A DNA stretch of 64,000 bases from Naematelia aurantialba (lineage: Eukaryota; Basidiomycota; Tremellomycetes; Tremellales; Naemateliaceae), in assembly GCA_021527695.1 (NCBI GenBank), contig JAKFAO010000004.1, forward strand, positions 1,591,001 to 1,655,000, in the 5' to 3' direction. Positions 47,451 through 58,483 of this stretch are shown here, in pieces. The notes beneath the pieces were generated by a model. The model did no database searches, was not told the DNA's origin, and was given only the letters and a program-made list of their open reading frames with translations. Position numbers and translations under genes: made by a program. Each line of letters starts with the position of its first letter. Position 1 is the stretch's first letter.

Positions 47451-48733
47451 TCATGCAGCAAGCTTTGGCGGGGATTCTGCTGTAAATATACCAGATTTCT
47501 TCTCTTCGCCCGAAGATGCATGTGGGGTTGCGGCCAGAAGACCATGATACATGTTATGGAGTCGGATCTGTCCTTAAAGGCTCCGGAAGAACTCAGCAGA
47601 TGCGCTACCACTCTGATCGACTTGGCTTTGATTCGTTAGTCGCCTCTACAGCATATCACGCATGCCGTGCTGAGTGCCTCGGATTGGTGATTGATTTCAT
47701 TCCCCAGTGACTCACGTCGAAAGCAGCGCGGAGATCCTGCTTTCTAGTATGCGAGCAAGCCCTTCCTTTCGTACACACTTCCTTCAGCACATACTGTAGA
47801 GCTGCTTCCGGTAAGTGGCTTACAAGGAAAGATCCTACTACCACCACATCCCAAGCCTTGTCGCGTACACGTTTCAAACGCCTTGAACTCCCTTGACTCG
47901 CTGCACTAGCCCAACTTCAGGTGGCAGCAGAAACTACAGCCGAGTCAGTTCTCAGTATGCATACGTCAGTGTATCACCGCTCCCTTGGTGCACTGAATTT
48001 CAAATAGAGGAAGCAAGGAAAGAGTCGAGGAGGGCTACAGAATCGTAGTGAAGCGCTTCGGTGTCCAAATGACGCTACCACCCCTCTCCGAGCTCGACTG
48101 CGCAGACTCAACCTCTTCAAACACCCCACATTGTGGGATCCTTTGCTCTCCGTGGTGATCTTACGAATCTCTCACCCGAGGACAATGCAAGTGAGAAAGG
48201 CAGTGCTAGAGGGTGGAGACTTCGTAGACTGCGGAAGCTGGTGGTATGATCCTCTGGAAGATGGCTTGCCAATTCTTCAATCTGTTTCCGGTACAAGCAT
48301 GGCGCACAGCACATAACGTACGGATTATCCCCCAAACCCGAAACCAGCTATACCACCTCGGGCCTCTTCTACTCTGAATACTACCTTCGCATGAATGTCA
48401 ATTCATCCATCAACGACAACCACGCTTCATGCACCTTGATCCGGAGTTCCGACGGACGATCTCAGCCTCGTATCCCAGCGACCATTTCGGTTGTAGTGTT
48501 CACTATGTTTCATGTCTTCTTTGTGGCTTAACGAGGCTATTACCAGGGTGGGTGAGAAGAGAGTGGCAAAGAGTAAGCGGGCGATGAGCTCCGTGTGGAG
48601 TTACTCTGTAGATAATGTAGCCTTCGGCCGATAGTAACCTTTCATACCGTAGAGGTCTATTTTAGACCGAAAGTGACGGGTAATGTTTCCCCTGGTGTCT
48701 TTTTGCCACTGCGAACTTCTCTCACTACCAACG
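47451..48733. other. Gene-poor stretch
   Basis: About 1.3 kb with only short, unconvincing open frames on both strands. No domain, RNA gene or repeat recognised. Confidence 0.4.
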
Positions 48734-49357
48734 ATGGAATCAGGATCTTCCACGAACTCACCCAGCGAGCACTTGAGCACCACTCGCGATGGCAACCAGA
48801 CGCCTGTGCCGTTGCCGCTCTCTACTAATTTCACAGTCCCCGCCGTGACCACGGCAACAACAACCGCACCTGTATCCAACGCTGGTGGCAAGTCGTGTTG
48901 CGTGCACGATGATGATTGTCGATGTATAGACTCAGCCTTCCTTTCACCTCACCCTTTGATTGGAAGAAACATGATCAGGAGCTACGTGACACGTTCAAAC
49001 GCCACAGGGAACGAGAGAAGGCCGGAGGAAGAACGAGACGGCATATCACTGCATCCCAGAGCAGCCAAGACAACAGGGGAATGGTATCCCACCTCCACAG
49101 CAATGAGACGAGCTTGCCGGAAAATAGTCAGCCTGGTAGCTTGGAGCCCAAGGACAACCAGGATGCCAGCATGTCAACCGGCACAACTCTGGGATCGGCC
49201 CGTGCCTCGAAAAGTTCCTCAGCTCCCAGTGAGTCTACTCAAGGGGGAAAAGATGTCTAAGGGTGGTGAGGGTCCCTTCTCAGACAGCCGTTTATGTAGA
49301 GTGAGTGGTGAGTCCTGCCTAGACTTGCCCACTCTGAAATGCAGTCTTTGGTGGTGA
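48734..49357 (+). CDS. Doubtful hypothetical protein
   Basis: Open frame from an ATG at 48734 (MESGSSTNSPSEH). Its first 60 residues look like a Thr/Ser/Pro-rich linker, then Cys residues (CCVHDDDCRC). A second frame from 48916 to 49260 (DWKKHDQELRDTFKRHRER) looks at least as protein-like, so an intron may join parts of the two; a GCAAGT site lies near 48888. No homology is recognised. It could be non-coding. Confidence 0.25.
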   Translation: MESGSSTNSPSEHLSTTRDGNQTPVPLPLSTNFTVPAVTTATTTAPVSNAGGKSCCVHDDDCRCIDSAFLSPHPLIGRNMIRSYVTRSNATGNERRPEEERDGISLHPRAAKTTGEWYPTSTAMRRACRKIVSLVAWSPRTTRMPACQPAQLWDRPVPRKVPQLPVSLLKGEKMSKGGEGPFSDSRLCRVSGESCLDLPTLKCSLWW

Positions 49358-49751
49358 TATTTGAAGCCCGCATTTGCACTCATATAGACTACGCCGTGCT
49401 CCTTTAAGACGGTTTACCTTGGGGTAATTGGCTAGTGGTGTAGTGGGTCCACTTCAATAAGAACTTGTATTGGAAGCATCCTCTATGCCGGATTTTGAGC
49501 CTGAATGCTCTCTACAATCCTGCTCTCCACCCGTCCATTCCGCACCGGAACTGGGGGAAAAAGTGCCACAAAGAGGTGCCACGAAGACGGAAGCAAATCT
49601 TCCAACTGACTTGTCCTCCCTTCGTGTTGTTCATCTACCCGTCACCCTCTCTTTCATCTTCAGATCGGGCTTCCCTACGCGCAGCGCGTCGGTGCTGAAG
49701 TCGTGACGTCAAGTGCAAGGGTTCCACACTGCCTGTGAACTGGCTACCGCA

Positions 49752-50182
49752 ATGTCTTTCCCAAAACAACTGCCAGCAGCCGTCAAAGAGCTCCGTCTGC
49801 ACCTCTGCCAGACCTCGGAAGCGTCCCAGGGCCTCCGGTACGTATCGTGCTGCTCACTCTGAGATCTCATCCTCGTGATGACACGAAAGATGAAGGCTTA
49901 CTGATGACATGTCAATGCAGGAAGTTCATCCAATCACAGTACCCGTCTATCAAAACCTCCCATCCAAATCTCAAAGTCATGATCCGAGAAGCGAGCGGAG
50001 TTGAGCCCAGGGCATTCGTGCGCTTCGGTGGGTCATGCCAACGATTACGCGGCATTGCTGATGATTCTAATTTTGTAGAGCGTGGAGCTGAATCTCAAAC
50101 ATCACTAGCCAACCTGTCGGAGAAGGACGTTGGGAGCGCGCTGAGCACGCTGGTCTTATCACAAACCCCTGGGAAGGCTTGA
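49752..50182 (+). CDS. NADH dehydrogenase (complex I) subunit NDUFA2/B8
   Basis: Small thioredoxin-fold accessory subunit of mitochondrial complex I. Exon 1 (49752-49837) encodes MSFPKQLPAAVKELRLHLCQTSEASQGLR. Exon 2 starts at 49921 with KFIQSQYPSIK and contains the family hallmark MIREASGVEPRAFVRF. Exon 3 has ERGAESQTSLANLSEKDVGSALSTL. Joined length is about 100 residues, as expected. Presence of complex I fits a respiring basidiomycete. Confidence 0.95.
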
Positions 50183-50692
50183 TGCTATGACGGATGGGGC
50201 CAGAGGGCAGAGACAAAGCCAGCATGCAGTGATCAGGGAGTGCCGAGCACCTGTGGACCCTGTTGGCCTGTGAGCCTCGTAGAGGAGATGATGCTGAGTC
50301 AACCTCACTACCGTCGTGCTCGGACGCAGATTCTCACAAATCTTGTGACCGTCCCATTTTGGTTCACCGGTGTTGCACATATGCTTGTGACTAGGCGTTC
50401 TCACCATTGATCTACTCTCGCTATCGCCTTGACAACCCCGAAATCTCCACGACGACATATGTGACAAGTTCCTTCGAAACGCCGGGCCCATCGTCCGATT
50501 TCAGCTTGACTACCTGTCGCTTTGCTCTCCCTCCCGTCTAGATCCTGTACAAGCGTCCATCAAGACACCTCACATACTGCACTGAAGGTTCATCGCAGCT
50601 GATTAACCTGCTGATCATATATTCACTTATTCCGCTCTTTCCTTTCCGTTCTCTTGTCCTGACGCTCTGCGTCTGCGTCTCGCCTACCCGAC
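50183..50692. other. Promoter region of the Thr-rich gene
   Basis: 510 bp without a recognised gene. A TATA-like ATCATATATTC lies near 50614, about 75 bp before the ATG. Confidence 0.45.
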
Positions 50693-53041
50693 ATGTCGGA
50701 TCTCAGAAAACCGCTGTTCTTCGTGTTTCTCTTTGCACCTCTGGGACTCGCACAGATTCCAGTCACACTTGACGCAAATGGCTCATCTGTCCCCTTGAGC
50801 ATCGCTCTCGTGTCCACAGCAACGCCGGCCGCGACAGCCGATACCACCCAGATGCCGACACCTACAAATGCTGATGTAGGGGCTAGTCGCATGGTGTCTC
50901 CAGTGATGACGATGATGCCGGCTCCGCCGGGCACCATACAAACGGCATCGTTCATGTCTCCCACTCCGTGGTCTTCTGGCGTCATGTATGTCAGTCAGCC
51001 CGGAGATACATGCGGAACTTGGGGTTGTGGGCCGGTCATGTACCCTGAGATGTAAGCTGGCCGGAGCTCACAGCCATTCGTGTCCTAACGCTCCATTCAG
51101 GCAGTCTGCTTACTGGCCCGCTGTCTCAGCTTGGGGTTGGCAAAATATGAATTGCGGATATGGATATGAGAAGGATGAAGCAGGGTACTGTACCAAGCTG
51201 GAATGGTATCAAACAACTTTTGGATGTTTCGAGACCACCATTGTGCAGCGTAGGTGGTGGGCCTACTCATTGGGTAATCGCTGAGCCTTCGGCCAGAGAC
51301 CACCGAGGGGCTACAGGCGTGGTGCGAGACCCAAACTGACGAAGTCACTAGTGCGTCGTCTTTATCAACTGCTTTATAAACTGGGTGTGGCGGCTGATCA
51401 GCTCACGTGATCAGCGACGGAGACGTGTACGGTGTGAGCTGGTTGATTCAGCGAAGTATGGCTCGAGTTGACAGGCTTAGGACTGAAACGAACACCTGGG
51501 TCTCAGCTACGACAGTCTTTATGAATTGGACCTCGTGAGCTTGGCCGCCACACTTTACTACGAAAAACGACTGATCGGCCTCACAGCACTGTCGAGGAGA
51601 CGGTTACCGCCACCTTCACTGATGTCATGTGAGTCGGTTTGTGTTCTTCACGACAGTGTCGTTACTGACTAGAGCCTTGTAGGACGGTGACACAAGCGAT
51701 CACCGAACTCGAGACAGCAACGCAAACTGAAGTCGTGACGAATATCGAGTGAGTTGGCGGCAAATCATGTCCGCAAAGGCCGCTGAGTCGTTGTCAGAAC
51801 CATGTCTGAGACAGCAACTCTGGCCGTCACAGTGCCAATCACGGAGATCTCGTTCGTCTTTTATCGGCATACAGCTCGCGTCACTTCGCTCACTTGGCTT
51901 CAGCACTCAGAAAGTCACCGAGGTCGAAACTGACTTTGAGACAAAAACTGTCAATCAGACTATCACATCGCCGACGACACTCGTGTCAACTCTACTGATG
52001 ACTGTTACTCAGGTCATTTGCTTGTCCACCGTGTCGCAAGTCCTACACTGATGGAGCCATAGACGCAGGAGGTTCCTACAACCCTTATGATGACCCACAC
52101 AGCGTTTGAGACGGAGACTACGACAGACATCATAACCCAGTAAGTGGCAAGATGGTTGTCGACCCCTTGTCAGACACAAATAGGTCGTAGCTGAGCAAGG
52201 CGAACAGGACGTTGTTCGAAACGGAAACACAGGTGGAAACCGCTACCAAAGAAATGACGGACCTCGTGACTGAGACTGAAACTGCGGTGCGTCCATGTCG
52301 GCATCGTTCACGATCGTGCCCAGCTCAACCCGCATTTCTGAACTGACGTGCTCCGTTTCCCCTGCTTGTACACTGATACCCTGCCGTCTCCGACACTCTG
52401 ACCTCTCCATGTGCTTCTCACCTTATTGGGTTCTCTCGCCAGACCCAAACGGAAAAGGAGACCGTCTTCTACACCACAACGGCACTCGCCACTGTAGTGG
52501 ACACTGCAACCGAGCTCCTTACAGAGACCGAAACAGCGACTGCAACTCAGCTCGACACCACTACAGCCACGCACACGGTATTCAACGTATCCTCTGCTGT
52601 GCGCTGGTCATTACCGGCCCTCCCCTCCCTCTGGAATCCATGAGACTCTCTATCCCTGTCGCAAGACCCCCCCCCCCCCCCTTCCCCCGCCAACGCGTTC
52701 CCTGTTGTGGATTTTCGCTTCCCAGCTGATCCTGGTACCAGATATATACCGAAACAGACGCGACCACCTTGCTAGACACTACCACAGACACGATTGTGGA
52801 CACTGCAACCGCGACCGCCACAGTCAGCTTGACCATGAACCTGACCGCCACCGCCACCGCGACGGAGACGCAGACATGGGTATCCACCGCGACTGTAACG
52901 GCGACGGAGACGGCCGATCCCCTCTCCAGCTGCTCCGCCAGCTGTTCCAGCCAGTTCGGGTACCTCGCCGCTCCTACACCGGCACAAGTGGGTAACTGTG
53001 GGTCAGGCGGGGGATGTGCCGATAGTCCCGGAACGTATTAA
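50693..53041 (+). CDS. Secreted Thr-rich repeat protein, adhesin-like
   Basis: Starts MSDLRKPLFFVFLFAPLGLAQI, a clear signal peptide. A Cys/aromatic module follows (PGDTCGTWGCGPVMYPEM, then WPAVSAWGWQNMNCGYGYEKD). The rest is built from short exons, each encoding Thr/Val/Glu stretches such as ETVTATFTDVM, TQTEVVTNIE, ETETQVETATKEM, LLTETETATATQL and ATATETQTWVSTATV. The end is a Cys-rich CSASCSSQFGYL...NCGSGGGC. About ten introns. No GPI-type hydrophobic tail is seen, so it is probably released or held in the wall through heavy O-mannosylation. Exon limits in the middle are approximate. Confidence 0.72.
52667..52682. repeat. Poly-C tract in an intron of the Thr-rich gene
   Basis: A run of about 14 C followed by TTCCCCC. 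It lies in the intron that ends before the exon with IYTETDATTLLDT. Prone to sequencing or polymerase error. Confidence 0.9.
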
Positions 53042-53447
53042 GCAAAGAGGGAGTGCCAGCCCTCAATCCAGCTTGTCTTCCGAGGCTGTCTTTTTATAGC
53101 CACGAACTACGAGGTCTGAACAGGTCTCCCCAGTTGACCCTTGTAGACCCTCGAGAAGCGGCTCGCAATCTGCGGATGACCTCGGGAGGTGGATGACGAT
53201 GATGATGATGATACACTTTACGAGACTATGCAAGTTGTACAGACAGGTGCTGGCTGGGTGGATCGTCCCCAATATAGTTACAAAACTCAGTCCGCACTTC
53301 GTGCTCTAGTCGCCTCTCCACACAGGGCCTGCCAGCTATATTCAGCACCGTACACTCCACCGTACACTCCACCAACAATTACACTCCTCGTAGGACTCAT
53401 ACTTAGATGACAGGTTGGCCAGTGTCGCCGGCTGCCTGCGAGCGCCG
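53042..53447. other. Convergent intergenic region
   Basis: About 400 bp between two stop codons. Includes a short GAT repeat near 53189-53210. No gene recognised. Confidence 0.45.
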
Positions 53448-55928
53448 CTATTGTTCTCCACCCGCCAACGTCGCCTTGTCGCTATCCACTGCAGCCCCTC
53501 CCAAGCCCAGCTTGCCCATCATCCCTTTGAGGCCCGACACTGCGCCCAAGCTGGGTAACAGCCCGGGCGAATTCCGTCTCTGAGCTGTAGGTCGGACATT
53601 CGTGCTATCACCCCCGCTGACCCCGAGAGTAGAGGGCGAGGTCTTCCGAACTGGCACGCTCCCGCTCCTACCAGAACTTCTTAGACTGGGTATACTTCCG
53701 CCTGATACTTTCCGGGCGAGCTGTCCGGCGGACGATTGTTGAGCCTCCATCTGGATGAACGATGATGCAGCAGATTGTATCTCGAGATCCGATGGCGGCA
53801 TAAATGTTGGTCTACGATTCGGATTTGATGCCGCCGGCTCGGACGTGGACGAGTCGAAAATGTGATCACGCGCAATGACAGGTGAATGGGAGGGTTGTGA
53901 AGGTGCACCGAGGGAGCTGGAATGCGATGGCTCGGCTGTAATGACGTGCCCCTGCTCTGCGGTCACAAATGTCTCTTGTGTCCCCGACTCGTCGGCAGTC
54001 AGATCGGGCTCGTCGTCGGTCGTGCTCAGCGGAGTTATACTATGCGGAACAGACAGTCCCGTGATCGTCGGTGTACTCGATGTAGATGCGGACGCAGATC
54101 GCATACGGTGGGTAGCTTGCACAACCTGATTACCAGTAAGCCAAGATTGTCCGATAAGGCAGGTTGCAGAACAGGGACTCACTCGGACGGCCCCGACGAA
54201 TTTCTTGCGCGGGTTGAAGTTCTCCTTCAGGTTGCTGGATAGATCGTGGTCCGACGCAGCACCCGATGCAAGCCACTTTTCAGCAGGAACAGTCATCAGT
54301 GCCAAAAACCAGAAGTGGGAGTTATGAGACCAAGTCAAACTTACGGGATGCCGCAGCGCTTCTGCCGCTGACATACGTTGTTTTGGATCGACCACCAGCA
54401 TCTTCTTGATAAAGTCTTTCGCTGAGAGGTATTTCAGTCTACGTCTCCTTGTTTGGGGAATGAGACGCGATGCGGCCCTTCAGACAGATAGGCGGTGCGA
54501 GGAGAACGGGGAAGAAGGTGGCAGGACGAAGTAAGGTGGATGAAGGAGCAGGAGTGCTCACCTGTATCGGAAACCTTTCGCCAGAATCGCTCGTGAAAAT
54601 GAATACGGCCCTTCATCGTCTCACGGATGAGTTCTTGTTTGCTGTCGAGTCGGAAGGGAGGATAACCGCATAAGAGCATATACGCGATAACACTAGGATC
54701 GTCAGCGCACAGCGCTCCACCCTTCTCCCTTGCGCCTCTTCCTTTGTCCTTTAGGGTGTCCGCGGACTTACCCAATACTCCAACAATCCACCCGAGCCCC
54801 ATGTCCTACCCCTCTCAACACCTCTGGCGCCGCATATCCCAGACTTCCAGCCTGCTCTGTCAACTCTCCGTTTTCTTCATTCCGTCCGTCGCCAGCTCCA
54901 TCACCATCTTCGTCTGCGACGGACAGATGTCTGGCGATGCCGAAATCTGCAATGACCAGCTGCGAGTCGGGTTCGCGGGTGCGGTATAGGATGTTTTCGG
55001 GTTTCAAGTCGCGATGGACGACCTTGTGCGCATGAAGGTAGGCTGTTGCTGAGACGACCTGCCTAGAGGCGGGGGATGGATGTCAGTTGGGTTTGGATTG
55101 AGAGTCAGGGGTAAGGAAGGAAGGAAGGAAGGAAGGAAGGAAGGAAGGAAGGAAGGAAGGAAGGAAGGAAGGAAGGAAGGAAGGAAGGAAGGAAGGAAGG
55201 AAGCGAGGGAGGGAGGGAGCAATTGAAGAAGGAAGCCACGAAGGCAACGGAAGGAGGAAAACGGAGCAGGAAGGAGAGGAAAAAGGATACACGAGGCTCA
55301 CCTGATACAGTCGGCGGCATCCTTCTCGGTAAACTTGCCGCGGTTTTGGATGCGATCAAACAGCTCTCCACCGGTAGCGAGCTCAAAGGTCAGGTAGTAT
55401 CTTGATAGCTATCAGCACGATTCCTCCCGCTTGACAACGAGTGTAGTCCTCTCCCTTTCCCCGTCGTCCACCCAGGAGACAAACCGGGTGCAAGCAAGGG
55501 AGGAGCCGCGTGCAACGAGGGGAGTCGAGCACTTACTTGTCTCGCGACTCAAAGTGGTCCCAGACATGCACAATATTCGGATGGTCCAGACCTTTGAGCA
55601 CGTCGATCTCATCCATCACCGCTTTTGGATCCTGCACGAGTTTCTTGGAGATGATCCTACGCAGGTAGCCCGTCGTCAGCCTCCCAGCAGACCGTCGTTA
55701 CCGATGATATCACACAGGCACCTTGTCGACAGAAATGTGGTTGCTAGACGTAGATGCTCACTTGAGGGCCACGTCGCGTTTCTCGCCATTAGGCGGTGTC
55801 CAGACTGCACGCACAACCTTGCCGAAGCCGCCCCGTCCGAGTACCTCTTGCAAGGCATATTCTCGCTTCTTGCGAAAGGAGGAAGGTTGAGGGAGGAAAT
55901 GATCCCGCAGTTCGCCTTGGATGCCCAT
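53448..55928 (-). CDS. CaMK-type serine/threonine protein kinase
   Basis: The start ATG at 55928 ([18 protein letters not shown]) leads into a kinase domain: the glycine loop [21 protein letters not shown] with the ATP-binding Lys, [15 protein letters not shown] and [17 protein letters not shown]. Catalytic loop [16 protein letters not shown] in [11 protein letters not shown], and APE in LGYAAPEVL follow, with an acidic insert ([10 protein letters not shown]) before the activation segment. Subdomains IX-XI include [17 protein letters not shown] and [17 protein letters not shown]. The C-terminal 250 residues are Ser/Thr-rich and disordered. The layout matches CaMKI-like fungal kinases. One intron holds a long TTCC repeat. 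Confidence 0.92.
55113..55203. repeat. (GGAA)n microsatellite in a kinase intron
   Basis: About 22 perfect AAGG units on the plus strand, followed by a degenerate GAGGGAGG. On the sense strand it is a TTCC tract in the intron between the exons ending KDAADCI and beginning [11 protein letters not shown], upstream of a CTGAC branch point and CTCTAG acceptor. Same unit and same strand relation as the GH31 repeat at 38581. Confidence 0.96.
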
Positions 55929-56750
55929 AGTGCTTGATGGTCAACGATCCCGTCCTCACCCGCTCTGGCGACGCGACCGACCGCAATGTCCTGGGACGAG
56001 GACGTGGATAGGAGACGGATGCGTGAAATTTTGACCCGATGTATTTATCTCTGGACGCGAGCGGTGGGGAGTGGATAGCGTGTGTTACGCGGCAACCGAC
56101 GGCGATGTCCGTCCTTCAACGCGGTCGCAGTCGCAGCACCAGGGAGAAGCAGCGAGCGACAAGGTCGAGTCTGAGAATAAGAGGTTGAATGAATGCGTCA
56201 GTGAAGAGATGTCGAACGAGCCAAGCTCGATTCAAAGAGTAAAGGACGACGCTCGTAGCCGAGACTCCCGTTGCACCTCGATTCCCTCGTCTTGTGACTC
56301 TTTGCTTGTTCGATGCGGGCGTCACACTACTATAAGTGAAAGCACATCGCTGGTGCATCTAGCTGTACGGTGTCGTGGCCGCAACCTATAGGCAGGCTGT
56401 TGCACCATACTACTGGCAATGCATGCACGACACATGCCTGTAAAATATCAACGTCATGGCGAAGAGTGCAGCCTTGAAGATCCTTTGTATGCTTCCCGAT
56501 GAAGCATGACCGGCAATACTCTCGCGCACTCGCCAACTTCTCTTGCGCGTGCTGAATATGCGTGAGGGGAGCGACCGGTCATGTACTTGGATGCACGCAG
56601 TGGTTCAGCCCTTCAATATGAGTGTTCAACCCCTTCCATCTCAAGCGACTCACTTGGACGGAGAATCACGTGACCTCTTCGACTTGACCTGTGCTCTTCA
56701 GGAGTCGCCCTCAACTTACATACATCGACACCCTGCTCTGGTCGAGGCGA
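55929..56750. other. Divergent promoter region
   Basis: About 820 bp between the kinase and the next plus-strand gene. An open frame from 56543 is in phase with that gene but looks like leader sequence. No RNA gene recognised. Confidence 0.45.
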
Positions 56751-58084
56751 TGACTTCCCCCGCAGGCTACATGTCGTCGACCAACCACCACGGCTCCGGC
56801 CCAATTCCCAACTTTGCGACTGTCCCTCCTCCAGCGCCCGGTGCCCACCCAGCCGGCAACATCCACACCCCGACCACCAACCCCGCCAGCGGTAACATGG
56901 CTGCCAACATCGGCGGCAGCTCCAACACCAACACCCACGCCAACTTGAATCCCCAAAGCACGACATCGCCCTTCCCATTCTCCATTACTTCACCCTATCC
57001 GCTCCTGCAGTTTCCCAGTACGGGCCTCACTCCTAAATTCCCTACAACGCTCGCGCTCTTACCTCTCGCGAGTCTGGCGACCTCCAACGCTGGGGCGGGC
57101 GCTGGCGGGGCCGGGGCAGCAGGGGCCATAGGGGATCTGGACGACGTGGTTCGCGGGCTGGAAGGGGCGTTGGCGCTGGTATCCCGGTGCGAGGGACTGT
57201 TGAGCGAGATGCAGCGGCTGCAGGAGGGGGTATTTGGTCGTCCCATCGTCGAGCGTGGCGAACGCGCCGCAGGAGCGCGGGATGAAGGCGCGGGCGGTGC
57301 AGGAGCCGGTGGTGTCGAAGTGGTTGGGTTAGATGCGCGCGGTGTAGGACCTGCTCCACAACCTGCAGCAGGGTCGAGGAACGGCGAACCTGGATCCGGT
57401 CAGGCAGCGGCTGGTGATCAGCTAGGACTGGACGGAGAACAAGGCGAAGGCCCAGGGCTCGAGGGGGCAGCGGCACTGGGAGGATGGGACGTGGTCATGG
57501 GCGAAGGCGGACCGGACAGACAACCCGAACAAATGTCGAGGCTCTCGATGCAGGACATCAGTAAGCTCGAGCTCGTGCATCTCGAATGTACGTATTTTCC
57601 CTTCCCCGTTCCCCACTTCCCTCTTCTCTGGTCTACTGGAGTCTAACTCGTCGCTCGTGCTCCACAATCAAACTGACCTCCGCCTCCAGACACCCAAACC
57701 CTGCAGAGCCTACTTGCCCTCGCGCAGACCTCACTCCTCGCTCCCCTTCCCATCCCCGCCTCCCAAGCATCGCCTGCACCCCTCTCCCTCTCCCATGCAG
57801 CCCATTCAACTGGCAACACCCTTGGCCTTCCCAACCCAACTGGAAATACACTCGGCCTTCCCAACCCAAGTGGCAATACCCTCGGCCTTCCCAATCCCGG
57901 TAGTCATGCCCTTGGTATCCCTGATTCAGCAGCGAATCCACTCGCTGGCCAGCTCACGATCGACCACCTTGCCGAATGGGTGGAACGGCGCGGCGTGGTC
58001 GAGTTTGGGCGCAAGGAGGCCGTGAGGGCGGGTGCAAAGGCCGTCTTGGATACCCTCAGGATCGATGTTGCTTCCAGCCGATGA
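56751..58084 (+). CDS. Low-complexity protein of unknown function with decapeptide repeats
   Basis: About 420 residues from MTSPAGYMSSTNHHG. The N-terminus is Asn/Thr/Pro-rich, then a Gly/Ala-rich stretch (GAGAGGAGAAGAIGDLDD) and a helical segment LEGALALVSRCEGLLSEMQRLQEG. Another Gly/Ala-rich part and MSRLSMQDISKLELVHLE precede an intron near 57590. The second exon has LQSLLALAQTSLLAPL, three to four copies of GNTLGLPNP[T/S], and an end LTIDHLAEWVERRGVVEFGRKEAVRAG. The helical parts suggest a coiled-coil scaffold, but I recognise no family. Confidence 0.6.
57812..57930 (+). repeat. 30-bp coding tandem repeat
   Basis: Units at 57812-57841, 57842-57871 and 57872-57901 plus a diverged fourth. 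Each encodes GNTLGLPNP plus T, S or G. Differences fall mostly at third codon positions, so the repeat is kept at protein level. Confidence 0.9.
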
Positions 58085-58087
58085 TGT

Positions 58088-58162
58088 CTCCCACCTCGTC
58101 TCTTCCACCTCGCCTCTTCCGCCTCCCCTCTTCCGCCTCGCCTCTTCCACCTCGCCCGGCCG
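58088..58162. repeat. CT-rich 14-15-bp imperfect tandem repeat
   Basis: About five imperfect units of the type CGCCTCTTCCACCT just after the stop codon of the preceding gene. It would be transcribed in its 3' UTR. Confidence 0.8.
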
Positions 58163-58483
58163 GCATTGACAGCTTTGCTAGAGGGCCGTGGTAGTTCCCC
58201 CGGTGGCGACTGTGCCGGTCTTCCAAGGCAAGAGGGACACGCCGCCAAGGACACGCTGGAGGGACACGCATCGAGAAATGGGAGGGGAGGACAGGCACAT
58301 CCGCAAAGGATTCCTCATGAACCCACGTCTGATGTGCCGGCCTTCACATTCACAGGTAAATGTATCCATGCTATACCATGCACTATCATACCCGCCGACA
58401 TGCATGCATATCTCACTCCCACAAATCACAAGCCCAACATACTGTACAACAAACCTGAAACCATAGGAACCCTTCCCTTGTAA

